7,900 bases of DNA from DAOTXL01 sp034434895 (lineage in GTDB: Bacteria > Chloroflexota > Anaerolineae > JAAYZQ01): contig DAOTYI010000111.1 of assembly GCA_034434895.1 (NCBI GenBank), positions 1-7,900 of the forward strand, in the 5' to 3' direction. Made by a program: the position numbers and the translations under genes. Positions 1-5,609 of this stretch are shown here, one piece after another; within the stretch, counting starts at the first letter, position 1; every line of letters begins with the position of its first letter. The notes under the pieces are model-generated. The model was not told the origin of the DNA. It made no database searches and saw only the letters and a list, made by a program, of their open reading frames with translations.

Positions 1-29
1 GTCATGGATCGAGAAGGCCTGTGGCAAAT

Positions 30-58
30 TTTACAAAAAACGGTTCTTGAGGTATAAT
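30..58 (+). promoter_or_regulatory. Sigma70-type promoter of the greA operon
   Basis: The -35 box TTTACA (30-35, 5 of 6 consensus bases) and the -10 box TATAAT (53-58, exact consensus) are separated by exactly 17 bp. Transcription should start near 64-66, giving a leader of about 200 nt before greA. The surrounding bases are much richer in A and T than the rest of the window. No competing promoter of this quality was seen upstream of the other + strand genes. Confidence 0.8.
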
Positions 59-108
59 TTTGTTGTAGCTCCTGTGGGATGACAATCCGGCGGCCGGAAC
101 GCGGACTG

Positions 109-136
109 TTGTCCATCTGGAGCTTTCCGGTACAAT
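109..136 (+). promoter_or_regulatory. Possible second greA promoter
   Basis: TTGTCC (109-114, 4 of 6) and TACAAT (131-136, 5 of 6) are 16 bp apart and would start transcription near 143, just before the first leader hairpin. It is weaker than the promoter at 30-58 and could be chance. Twin promoters ahead of greA are known in E. coli. Confidence 0.3.
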
Positions 137-148
137 CGAACAGGTGAA

Positions 149-167
149 CTGAGAGCGCGGCTCTCAG
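149..167 (+). other. Leader hairpin 1 upstream of greA
   Basis: CTGAGAGC (149-156) and GCTCTCAG (160-167) pair perfectly around a 3-nt loop, giving an 8-bp stem. No U-tract follows. Its CTGAG/CTCAG half-sites recur in the next hairpin (186-206), so the arms of the two hairpins could in principle cross-pair. Confidence 0.6.
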
Positions 168-185
168 CCGTTGTTCCTGACAGGC

Positions 186-216
186 CCTGAGGCGTTACGC
201 CTCAGGTGCTCTTTTT
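186..216 (+). terminator. Terminator or attenuator in the greA leader
   Basis: CCTGAGGCG (186-194) and CGCCTCAGG (198-206) form a perfect 9-bp stem with a TTA loop. They are followed by TGCTC and five T residues (212-216), with a further TTTT at 221-224. This is a standard intrinsic terminator shape. It lies between the promoter and greA, so it would either attenuate greA or release a short leader RNA of about 150 nt. It could also be the terminator of a gene upstream of the window, but the strong promoter at 30-58 lies in between. Confidence 0.65.
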
Positions 217-264
217 GCTGTTTTCGAGGCCGACCTGTCCGGCCTGGGAGGTAGAAGGAAGGAG

Positions 265-732
265 ATGACCAATCAACAGACCTACCTGACCCCTGAGGGC
301 TATCAAAAGCTGGCGGAAGAGCTGGAATATCTGACGACGGTGCGCCGGGTGGAAATCGCCAAAGCGATCCACGAAGCCAAGCTGGATGGCGATGTGATGG
401 AGAATGCCGGCTACGAAGAGGCCAAGCGCCAGCAGGCTTTTCTGGAAGGCCGGATCATGACCCTTCAGACACTGCTCAAAAACGCGGTCCTGATCGAGTC
501 GAACGGTCAGAGCGATGTGGTGGACCTCGGTTCGCGGGTCACGGTCGTCGAAGAAGGGTTTGAGCCGGAGACCTACGTGATCGTCGGCTCGGCGGAGGCC
601 AATCCGGCGGATGGACGCATTTCCAACGAGTCGCCTCTGGGCAAGGCGTTGATGGGCCACAGGGTCGGCGACCATGTGGTGTTTACCACGCCGGGCGGCC
701 GGGTTGAAATGGAGATCCTGAGCATTGAATAG
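265..732 (+). CDS. greA: Transcription elongation factor GreA
   Basis: A 155-aa protein, the usual GreA length. GreA enters the secondary channel of RNA polymerase and stimulates cleavage of the backtracked transcript's 3' end, rescuing arrested complexes. Residues 1-75 form the N-terminal coiled coil. The tip carries DGDVMENAGYEEAK, where Asp43 and Glu46 match the catalytic Asp41 and Glu44 of E. coli GreA. Residues from about 80 form the FKBP-like domain that docks on the polymerase, including the SPLGKALMG and TPGGRVEMEIL segments. The ATG follows a purine-rich stretch with GGGAGG (246-251) and AAGGAAGGAG (255-264). The last of these abuts the start, so the effective Shine-Dalgarno is probably AAGG or GGGAGG. 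lysS begins 37 nt after the stop, and the leader contains a terminator-like hairpin. No key residue is missing. Confidence 0.96.
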   Translation: MTNQQTYLTPEGYQKLAEELEYLTTVRRVEIAKAIHEAKLDGDVMENAGYEEAKRQQAFLEGRIMTLQTLLKNAVLIESNGQSDVVDLGSRVTVVEEGFEPETYVIVGSAEANPADGRISNESPLGKALMGHRVGDHVVFTTPGGRVEMEILSIE

Positions 733-758
733 ACCGTTAAGCCCCGACACAGCACACC

Positions 759-764
759 AGGAGG
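759..764 (+). promoter_or_regulatory. Ribosome binding site fixing the lysS start
   Basis: AGGAGG lies 5 nt before the ATG at 770. An alternative in-frame TTG at 725 overlaps the end of greA and lacks a comparable site, so 770 is preferred. Confidence 0.85.
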
Positions 765-769
765 CCTTC

Positions 770-2272
770 ATGTCCCCAGAGCAATTGACCGACCAGGAGC
801 AGCAGCGCCGGCTCAAGCTGGCACGCCTGCGGGCAGCCGGCATTGACCCCTATCCGGCCCGGGCACAACGGACCCATACCGCCGCTCAGGCCATCGCCGC
901 CCTGGAAACCATGGCGGAAGGCGCGGAGCCGCTCACCGTGACGGTCGTCGGCCGGCTGGTCAGCATCCGGGTGATGGGCAAATCCTCCTTTGCCCACATC
1001 GAAGATGACAGCGGTCGGATTCAGCTCTATGTGCAGCGGGATGCAGTGGGTGAGGAGTGGTATACGCGCTTTAAGCAAGACCTGGACCTGGGCGACTTTG
1101 TCCAGGCGACCGGCTCGCTGTTCCATACCCGGACCGGCGAGCCCAGCGTCCATGTATCCGCTCTGCGGCTTCTGGCCAAGGCCCTGCGCCCGCTGCCGGT
1201 GGTCAAAGAGAAGGACGGCCAGGTGTTTGACGCCTTCGCCGACAAGGAGCAGCGTTACCGTCAGCGGTATGTGGACCTGGCCGTCAACCGCCAGGTGCGC
1301 GACATCTTTCGCCTTCGGGCGCGGATCGTGTCGGCGGTGCGTCGTTTCCTGGACGAGCGAGGGTTCCTTGAGGTGGAGACGCCGGTGCTCCAGCCGCTCT
1401 ATGGGGGGGCAGCGGCCCGGCCCTTTGTGACCTATCACAACCAGCTCAAGCAGGAACTCTATCTGCGCATCTCCGATGAACTTTATCTGAAGCGGCTGAT
1501 CGTGGGCGGCTTTGAGCGGGTGTATGAGATCGGCCGCGACTTTCGGAATGAAGGGGTGTCGTTCAAACACAACCCGGAGTTCACCCAGCTCGAGTTTTAC
1601 ATGGCCTATGCCGACTACCAGGAGGTGATGGCCCTGGCCGAGGAGATGGTGGCTTATGTCGCCCAGGAGGTATTGGGCACAACCCGCATCACCTACGACG
1701 GCCAGACGATTGAGCTGGCCCCTCCCTGGCGTCGTTGGCGGCTGCGCGATGCCATCCGCGACCTGAGCGGCATTGATTACCGGGACTACCCCGATGCCGA
1801 CAGCCTCTACCGGGCTATCGTCGAACGAGGTGGCACGCCGGAGCGCAAGACCAGTTGGGGCAAGCTGATCGATCCCACCCTGATCAACCTCATCGAACCG
1901 CACCTGATCCAGCCCACCTTCCTGTACGACTATCCCCTGGAAGTCTCGCCCCTGGCCAAACGGAAAGCGGACGAGCCGGATGTCGTCGAGCGTTTCGAGT
2001 TTTTCATCGGCGGCCTCGAACTGGGCAACGCTTTCAGCGAGATCAACGATCCCCTCGACCAGCGGGAGCGTTTCCTGGCCACCAGCCGGGCGTTAGTCGA
2101 GGGTGACGAGGAAGCCCACCCTCTGGACGAAGACTATATCACCGCCCTGAGCTATGGCATGCCGCCGACGGGCGGCTTTGGCATGGGCATAGACCGGCTG
2201 ACCATGCTCCTGACCGGCCGGGAGTCGCTGCGGGAGGTGATCCTCTTCCCCCACCTGCGCGCCAGGAGCTGA
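770..2272 (+). CDS. lysS: Lysyl-tRNA synthetase, class II
   Basis: A 500-aa class II lysyl-tRNA synthetase, of normal length. It activates lysine with ATP and charges tRNA-Lys in the cytoplasm. The N-terminal OB-fold anticodon-binding domain spans about 55-140, with GKSSFAHIEDDSGRIQLYV. The linker DKEQRYRQRYVDL (158-170) is typical of LysRS. Motif 1 lies around 197-210 (FLEVETPVLQ), followed by GGAAARPF. Motif 2 is FRNEGVSFKHNPEFTQ (258-273). Motif 3 is GGFGMGIDRLTMLL (468-481), carrying the ATP-binding Arg. ELYLKRLIVGGFERV (237-251) matches the lysine-specific class IIb core. A segment of about ten residues (KDGQVFDAF) before the DKEQRYRQRY linker makes this region longer than in E. coli. 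The start is set by AGGAGG five bases upstream. The gene lies between greA and an amidohydrolase in a tight same-strand run. Confidence 0.97.
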   Translation: MSPEQLTDQEQQRRLKLARLRAAGIDPYPARAQRTHTAAQAIAALETMAEGAEPLTVTVVGRLVSIRVMGKSSFAHIEDDSGRIQLYVQRDAVGEEWYTRFKQDLDLGDFVQATGSLFHTRTGEPSVHVSALRLLAKALRPLPVVKEKDGQVFDAFADKEQRYRQRYVDLAVNRQVRDIFRLRARIVSAVRRFLDERGFLEVETPVLQPLYGGAAARPFVTYHNQLKQELYLRISDELYLKRLIVGGFERVYEIGRDFRNEGVSFKHNPEFTQLEFYMAYADYQEVMALAEEMVAYVAQEVLGTTRITYDGQTIELAPPWRRWRLRDAIRDLSGIDYRDYPDADSLYRAIVERGGTPERKTSWGKLIDPTLINLIEPHLIQPTFLYDYPLEVSPLAKRKADEPDVVERFEFFIGGLELGNAFSEINDPLDQRERFLATSRALVEGDEEAHPLDEDYITALSYGMPPTGGFGMGIDRLTMLLTGRESLREVILFPHLRARS

Positions 2273-2298
2273 CAATCCTATCACAAGGAGAATCAAAC

Positions 2299-3510
2299 AT
2301 GCTGGCAATCACCAATGGCAAAGTTTTGACCATCAGCCAGGGAACATTCGAACCTGGCACAGTGCTCATTGAGGATGGGCGGATCGTGGCCGTGGGCCAG
2401 GAGGTCGAGATCCCTGCCGGAGCAGAGGTGTACGATGTGACCGGGAAGGTGGTGACCCCCGGCCTGATTGACGCCCATTGTCACGTGGGCCTGTTCCCGG
2501 AGGGGATCGGGTGGGAGTACTCCGATGGCAACGAGTGCACCGATCCGATCACCCCTCACCTGCGGGCCCTGGACGCGGTCCACCCTGAAGACCCGGCCTT
2601 CAAAGAGCTGGTCGCTGCCGGGGTAACGACTGTGCTGACCGGCCCGGGCAGCGGCAACCTGATCGGCGGTCAGTGGGTGTGTCTCAAGACGGTGCCCAAA
2701 CCCACCGTTGAGCAGATGGTGTTGCTGGAACCGGCGGGGATGAAGATGGCCCTGGGGGAGAACCCCAAGCGGGTCTATGGGGAGCAGAAGAAAGCCCCCT
2801 CCACGCGGATGGGCAATGCCGCTGCCCTGCGCACCGCCCTGGTGGACGCCCAGAACTACCTGGAAAAGTGGCAGCGCTACCAGGCCGACCTGGCGGCCTA
2901 TCAGGCCAAAGTGGCAGCCGGGGATGAGGGGGCCGAGCCGCCTAAACCGCCGGAGCGGGACCTGAAGCTGGAGGCGTTGGGCAGGGTGTTGCGCCGCGAG
3001 ATGAAAGCCCGGATTCACGCCCACCGCGCCGATGACATGCTCACCGCCATCCGCATCGCCGAAGAGTTTGGCCTGGACCTGACGCTGGAGCATGCCACCG
3101 AGGGCTACAAGATCGCCGACCTGCTGGCTGCCAAAGGGATCCCGGTCACCGCCGGCCCGATCCTCTTCTCCCGGCAAAAGTATGAACTGCGGGATATGAC
3201 CCCCAGGAACCCCGGCCTGATGGCCAGAGCCGGGGTGAAGGTGGCGATCCAGACCGACGAGATGTCGGCGGTCAAATATTTGACCATCAATGCGGCCCTG
3301 GCCGTGCGGGAAGGGATGCCGGAAGAGGAGGCGCTGCGGGCCATCACCCTCAACGCTGCCGAGATCATCGGCGTGGCCGACCGGGTGGGCAGCCTGGAGC
3401 CTGGCAAGGACGCCGACCTGGTCGTATTCAGCGGACATCCGTTCGACTACCGCACGGTGGTGGAGCTGGTGCTGGTGGACGGCCAGGTGGCCTACCGGCG
3501 AGACGCCTGA
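2299..3510 (+). CDS. Metal-dependent amidohydrolase
   Basis: A 403-aa cytoplasmic protein of the amidohydrolase superfamily, similar to the imidazolonepropionase/dihydroorotase-like group; the substrate cannot be read from sequence. A small N-terminal beta domain (about 1-50) leads into PGLIDAHCHVG, where His60 and His62 are the HxH metal pair. Further likely ligands are His240/His242 (RIHAHRADD), His265 (TLEHATEGY) and Asp320 (IQTDEMS). The C-terminal stretch GSLEPGKDADLVVFSGHPFD closes the beta domain, as is usual for the superfamily. Residues 185-225 form a charged helical and proline-rich insert ahead of the second half of the barrel. No signal peptide is visible. AAGGAG (2285-2290) lies 8 nt before the ATG, and lysS ends 26 nt upstream, so the two are probably cotranscribed. 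Nothing links it directly to lysine charging. Superfamily assignment is firm; the reaction is unknown. Confidence 0.88.
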   Translation: MLAITNGKVLTISQGTFEPGTVLIEDGRIVAVGQEVEIPAGAEVYDVTGKVVTPGLIDAHCHVGLFPEGIGWEYSDGNECTDPITPHLRALDAVHPEDPAFKELVAAGVTTVLTGPGSGNLIGGQWVCLKTVPKPTVEQMVLLEPAGMKMALGENPKRVYGEQKKAPSTRMGNAAALRTALVDAQNYLEKWQRYQADLAAYQAKVAAGDEGAEPPKPPERDLKLEALGRVLRREMKARIHAHRADDMLTAIRIAEEFGLDLTLEHATEGYKIADLLAAKGIPVTAGPILFSRQKYELRDMTPRNPGLMARAGVKVAIQTDEMSAVKYLTINAALAVREGMPEEEALRAITLNAAEIIGVADRVGSLEPGKDADLVVFSGHPFDYRTVVELVLVDGQVAYRRDA

Positions 3511-3535
3511 CATTGCCAAAGTGGTGTGAAGCGGC

Positions 3536-3541
3536 GAGGGG
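3536..3541 (+). promoter_or_regulatory. Ribosome binding site supporting the GTG start at 3546
   Basis: GAGGGG sits 4 nt before GTG at 3546. The alternative TTG at 3513, in the same frame and only 2 nt after the amidohydrolase stop, has no good site upstream and would add 11 residues. Confidence 0.5.
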
Positions 3542-3545
3542 TCCA

Positions 3546-4592
3546 GTGTCCTGGTGGCCGTTCCCGGTCGTGTTCGGGGTGGGGCTGGTGGTGGCCCTGC
3601 TCGGCACCCCGTTGGCCGGAGCCTGGGGGTGCCGCCGTGGGCTGGTGGACGAACCGGGTCCACGTCGCTGGCACCAGGGCACGATCCCTCGCACCGGCGG
3701 GGTGGCTCTGTTTGCCGCCTTTCTGGCAGCGGCCCTGCTGGCCCAGTGGTTGCCGGTGCCCCGTCAGGACCCCAAGGAACTGACCCGCTTCCTGGGCATT
3801 GCCGTGGGGGCCACCTTTCTGTTCGTGGTGGGGATCGTGGATGACCGGGTGGAATTGCGGCCCGGCCCCCAATACCTGGCCCAGGCGGTGGCAGGCCTGA
3901 TCGCCATCCTGTGTCTGGTCTTTATCGAACGGGTGATGAACCCCTTCACCAACAGGCTCACCATCTTTCCCTACTGGTTTACTGTGGCCTTTACCCTGGT
4001 GTGGATCATGGGCATGATCAACACCATCAACTTTCTGGATGGGCTGGACGGCCTGGCAGCGGGTGTGGGGGCCATTGTCAGCGCGCTGCTGGCGATCCAC
4101 ATGCTCCGTGAGGGGCAGTATAGCGTGGCCCTGTTGCCGCTGGCGCTGTTGGGCGCTACCCTGGGCTTCCTGCCCTTCAATTTCTACCCGGCGCGGGTGT
4201 TCATGGGCAGCTCCGGCTCGCTGGTGCTGGGCTATGCCATCGCCACGTTGGGCATCGCCGCCGGAGCCAAGCTGGCCCTGGTGCTGCTGGTGCTCAGCAT
4301 CCCCATTGTGGATGTGGCCTGGCTGATGTTCAGCCGGCTGCGGGCCGGGCAGTCTTTCGGCCAGGCCGACCGCCGGCACCTCCACTACCGCCTGCTCGAC
4401 CTGGGGTTGAATCAGCGTCAGGTGGTGCTGCTGTACTACAGCTATTGCCTGATCCTGGGGGCGGCGGCGTTGCTCATCAACTCCCGCCTGTTCAAGCTGA
4501 TTGTGTTGGTGGTGCTGGGGCTGGGCACGCTGGCTCTGCTGGCCTGGCTGGCCCGTCACACCATGCGCCGGGGTGAGCCGGGAGCGACCTGA
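3546..4592 (+). CDS. Polyprenyl-phosphate sugar-1-phosphate transferase (MraY/WecA family)
   Basis: A 348-aa integral membrane enzyme with about 10-11 hydrophobic segments. The family moves a sugar-1-phosphate from a UDP-sugar to undecaprenyl or decaprenyl phosphate, starting peptidoglycan, O-antigen, teichoic acid or other envelope glycans. Motifs, numbered from the GTG: VDEPGPRRWHQGTIPRTGG (34-52), GIVDDRVELRP (96-106) with the Asp pair at 99-100, NTINFLDGLDGLAAG (159-173), VFMGSSGS (218-225), and the cytoplasmic HLHYRLLDLG loop (278-287), equivalent to the His-rich loop of WecA/TagO. The third motif is normally FMGDxGS; its catalytic Asp is Ser222 here (codon AGC at 4209-4211). The short HLH loop fits WecA/TagO better than MraY, so GlcNAc-1-phosphate transfer is the likeliest guess. 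The start could instead be TTG at 3513 (359 aa). A palindromic repeat begins at the stop codon. Confidence 0.88.
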   Translation: MSWWPFPVVFGVGLVVALLGTPLAGAWGCRRGLVDEPGPRRWHQGTIPRTGGVALFAAFLAAALLAQWLPVPRQDPKELTRFLGIAVGATFLFVVGIVDDRVELRPGPQYLAQAVAGLIAILCLVFIERVMNPFTNRLTIFPYWFTVAFTLVWIMGMINTINFLDGLDGLAAGVGAIVSALLAIHMLREGQYSVALLPLALLGATLGFLPFNFYPARVFMGSSGSLVLGYAIATLGIAAGAKLALVLLVLSIPIVDVAWLMFSRLRAGQSFGQADRRHLHYRLLDLGLNQRQVVLLYYSYCLILGAAALLINSRLFKLIVLVVLGLGTLALLAWLARHTMRRGEPGAT

Positions 4593-4833
4593 GAGCTGGT
4601 CTGAAAACCACCAAGACACAAAGGACACCAAGGAGAGTGCTGAAAAACCTCCTTCTTCCACCGCCGAGCGCGGAGAGCGCAGAGAAATCATAAAGAACTC
4701 GACGGTCTCTGTGGTCTCTGCAGTGCAGACCGGGACTTTTTCAGCGGCCTCCAAGGGCACCGTGCGGTTTTTTCGTTTCCTTCGTGTTCCTTTGTGCCTT
4801 TGTGTCTTTGTGGTAAGCGTTTCAGACCAGCTC
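4593..4833. repeat. Palindromic repeat element, copy 1, interrupted by a nested element
   Basis: The ends are a perfect 14-bp inverted repeat, GAGCTGGTCTGAAA (4593-4606) with its complement at 4820-4833. Inside them, CCACCAAGACACAAAGG (4608-4624) pairs with CCTTTGTGTCTTTGTGG (4797-4813), 16 of 17 bases. The ends and arms match the copy at 5438-5558, but copy 1 is about 120 bp longer because a second palindromic unit sits at 4634-4750. The element fills almost the whole gap between the glycosyltransferase stop and the start of the zinc-finger gene, leaving 13 nt for the ribosome site. It is non-coding; peptides translated across it are artefacts. It may be a MITE-like or hairpin repeat, and as RNA it would form a long stem able to stop or guide processing of the transcript. 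Confidence 0.85.
4634..4750. repeat. Inner palindromic unit nested in repeat copy 1
   Basis: Relative to the copy at 5438-5558 this stretch is extra. It carries its own perfect 9-bp inverted repeat, GCTGAAAAA (4639-4647) and TTTTTCAGC (4737-4745). Between these, purine-rich GGAGAGCGCAGAGA-type words (4672-4685) face partly complementary GGTCTCTGTGGTCTCTGCAG (4704-4723). CCAAGG occurs on both sides (4628-4633 and 4751-4756) but only once in the uninterrupted copy, consistent with insertion and a 6-bp target duplication. Confidence 0.65.
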
Positions 4834-4846
4834 CGACCGGAGAAGA

Positions 4847-5437
4847 ATGCCGATGACGAATGCAACTCATCCTGACGATGAGCTGGAGGCCGTGATCGCG
4901 GCGGCCTCACGCCGGCTGGAAGAAGCGCCCGGCCCGCTGCTGGCCGGAGAGGTTGCCCCTGACGAGCAGGTGCTCTACTGCGCCAACCATCCCACTGTGG
5001 CGACGAGGCTGCGTTGCAACCGCTGCGGTAAGCCGATCTGCACCCGCTGCGCCGTCCGGACGCCGGTGGGCTATCGGTGCAGGCAGTGTGTGATCGGCCA
5101 GCAGGCGATCTTTTACACCGGCGGGGTGGCCGACTATGTCATCGGTGGGGCTATCGCCCTGGTGTTGGGTGGGCTGGCCAGCCTGCTCATGACGCTGCTG
5201 GGTTCCTGGTTCCTGGCTCTGATCCTGGGCACACCGGCCGGCGTGGGCCTGGCCGAAACGGTCCGCCTGGCCGTGCGCCGCCGGCGAAGCCGCTATCTGT
5301 GGCTGGCCGTGAGCGGCGGCATGGTCGCCGGGGCGCTGCCGGCGCTGCTGCTGGGGCTTTCTCACCTGTGGTCGCTGCTGGCCATCGGCCTGTTCCTGGT
5401 GCTGGCGGTGGGAGCAGCCGCTGCCCGGCTGAGATAA
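4847..5437 (+). CDS. B-box-like zinc-finger integral membrane protein
   Basis: A 196-aa protein of unknown function. After an acidic N-terminus (about 1-40) comes a compact zinc-binding module with Cys45, His48, Cys57, Cys60, Cys65, Cys68, Cys78 and Cys81 (YCANHP, RCNRCGKPICTRCA and GYRCRQC). This is enough for two zinc sites, as in B-box fingers. Residues 96-196 are hydrophobic, with three or four predicted membrane segments at roughly 96-118, 118-136, 152-171 and 174-193, split by the basic loop RRRRSRY (144-150). By the positive-inside rule the zinc module and this loop probably face the cytoplasm. GGAG (4839-4842) lies 4 nt before the ATG; a second ATG at 4853 is also possible. The gene is bracketed by two copies of the same palindromic element. 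I recall similar proteins from Chloroflexota, with no assigned role. Confidence 0.8.
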   Translation: MPMTNATHPDDELEAVIAAASRRLEEAPGPLLAGEVAPDEQVLYCANHPTVATRLRCNRCGKPICTRCAVRTPVGYRCRQCVIGQQAIFYTGGVADYVIGGAIALVLGGLASLLMTLLGSWFLALILGTPAGVGLAETVRLAVRRRRSRYLWLAVSGGMVAGALPALLLGLSHLWSLLAIGLFLVLAVGAAAARLR

Positions 5438-5558
5438 GAGCTTGTCTGGAAACCACCAAGACACAAAGGACACCAAGGGCACCATGCGGTTTTTATTCGT
5501 TTCCTTTGTGTTCCTTTGTGGCCTTTGTGTCTTTGTGGTAAGCTTTTCAGACCGGCTC
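5438..5558. repeat. Palindromic repeat element, copy 2, uninterrupted
   Basis: The ends GAGCTTGTCTGGAAA (5438-5452) and the complement of TTTTCAGACCGGCTC (5544-5558) match with three mismatches. CCACCAAGACACAAAGG (5453-5469) pairs with CCTTTGTGTCTTTGTGG (5522-5538) at 16 of 17 positions. The right arm is a degenerate tandem array, with CCTTTGTG at 5503, 5513 and 5522 and CTTTGTG at 5531, giving a 9-10 bp period. The central GCACCATGCGGTTTTTATTCG corresponds to 4757-4775 in copy 1. Like copy 1 it begins at the stop codon of the gene before it and separates that gene from the next. It is non-coding. Confidence 0.85.
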
Positions 5559-5573
5559 TAAGGCACTGGCTGG

Positions 5574-5594
5574 CCGCCGGGCGTCCCCCGGCGG
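5574..5594 (+). promoter_or_regulatory. Hairpin in the recN ribosome-binding region
   Basis: CCGCCGGG (5574-5581) and CCCGGCGG (5587-5594) form a perfect 8-bp GC stem with a 5-nt loop, ending 15 nt before the recN ATG. The only purine-rich stretch upstream of recN, GGCGGGGA (5591-5598 region), overlaps its 3' arm. The stem could limit ribosome access or protect the 5' end of a processed recN message. No CGAAC-N4-GTTCG-type LexA box was seen between the repeat and the ATG. Confidence 0.45.
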
Positions 5595-5609
5595 GGATGC
5601 TACCCGTCT

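Noticed and set aside
1..57. An open frame from the window edge ending in TAA (55-57), reading VMDREGLWQILQKTVLEV
   Set aside because: Only 18 codons, AT-rich with poor third-position GC compared with neighbours, and it overlaps the promoter at 30-58. It could be the end of an upstream gene, but the support is too weak to call.
725..769. Longer lysS starting at TTG 725
   Set aside because: It overlaps greA and lacks a ribosome site, whereas ATG 770 has AGGAGG five bases upstream and gives a normal LysRS N-terminus.
737..1903. Long antisense reading frame opposite lysS
   Set aside because: A shadow caused by high third-position GC in lysS. The product is rich in His, Gln and Gly and lacks domain-like motifs.
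4501..4875. Frame giving an HQDTKDTKE/PLCLCVFVVS-like peptide
   Set aside because: This is the translation of the CACAAAGGACAC palindrome, a common false gene in genomes with such repeats.
2293..4910. Two long antisense frames opposite the amidohydrolase and glycosyltransferase (2293-3663 and 3492-4910)
   Set aside because: Both lie opposite well-supported genes and have low-complexity His/Gln/Pro-rich translations; the second also runs through repeat copy 1.
5503..5538. Short tandem CCTTTGTG units considered as a CRISPR-like or microsatellite array
   Set aside because: The units are 8-10 bp without spacers and are simply the right arm of the palindromic element.
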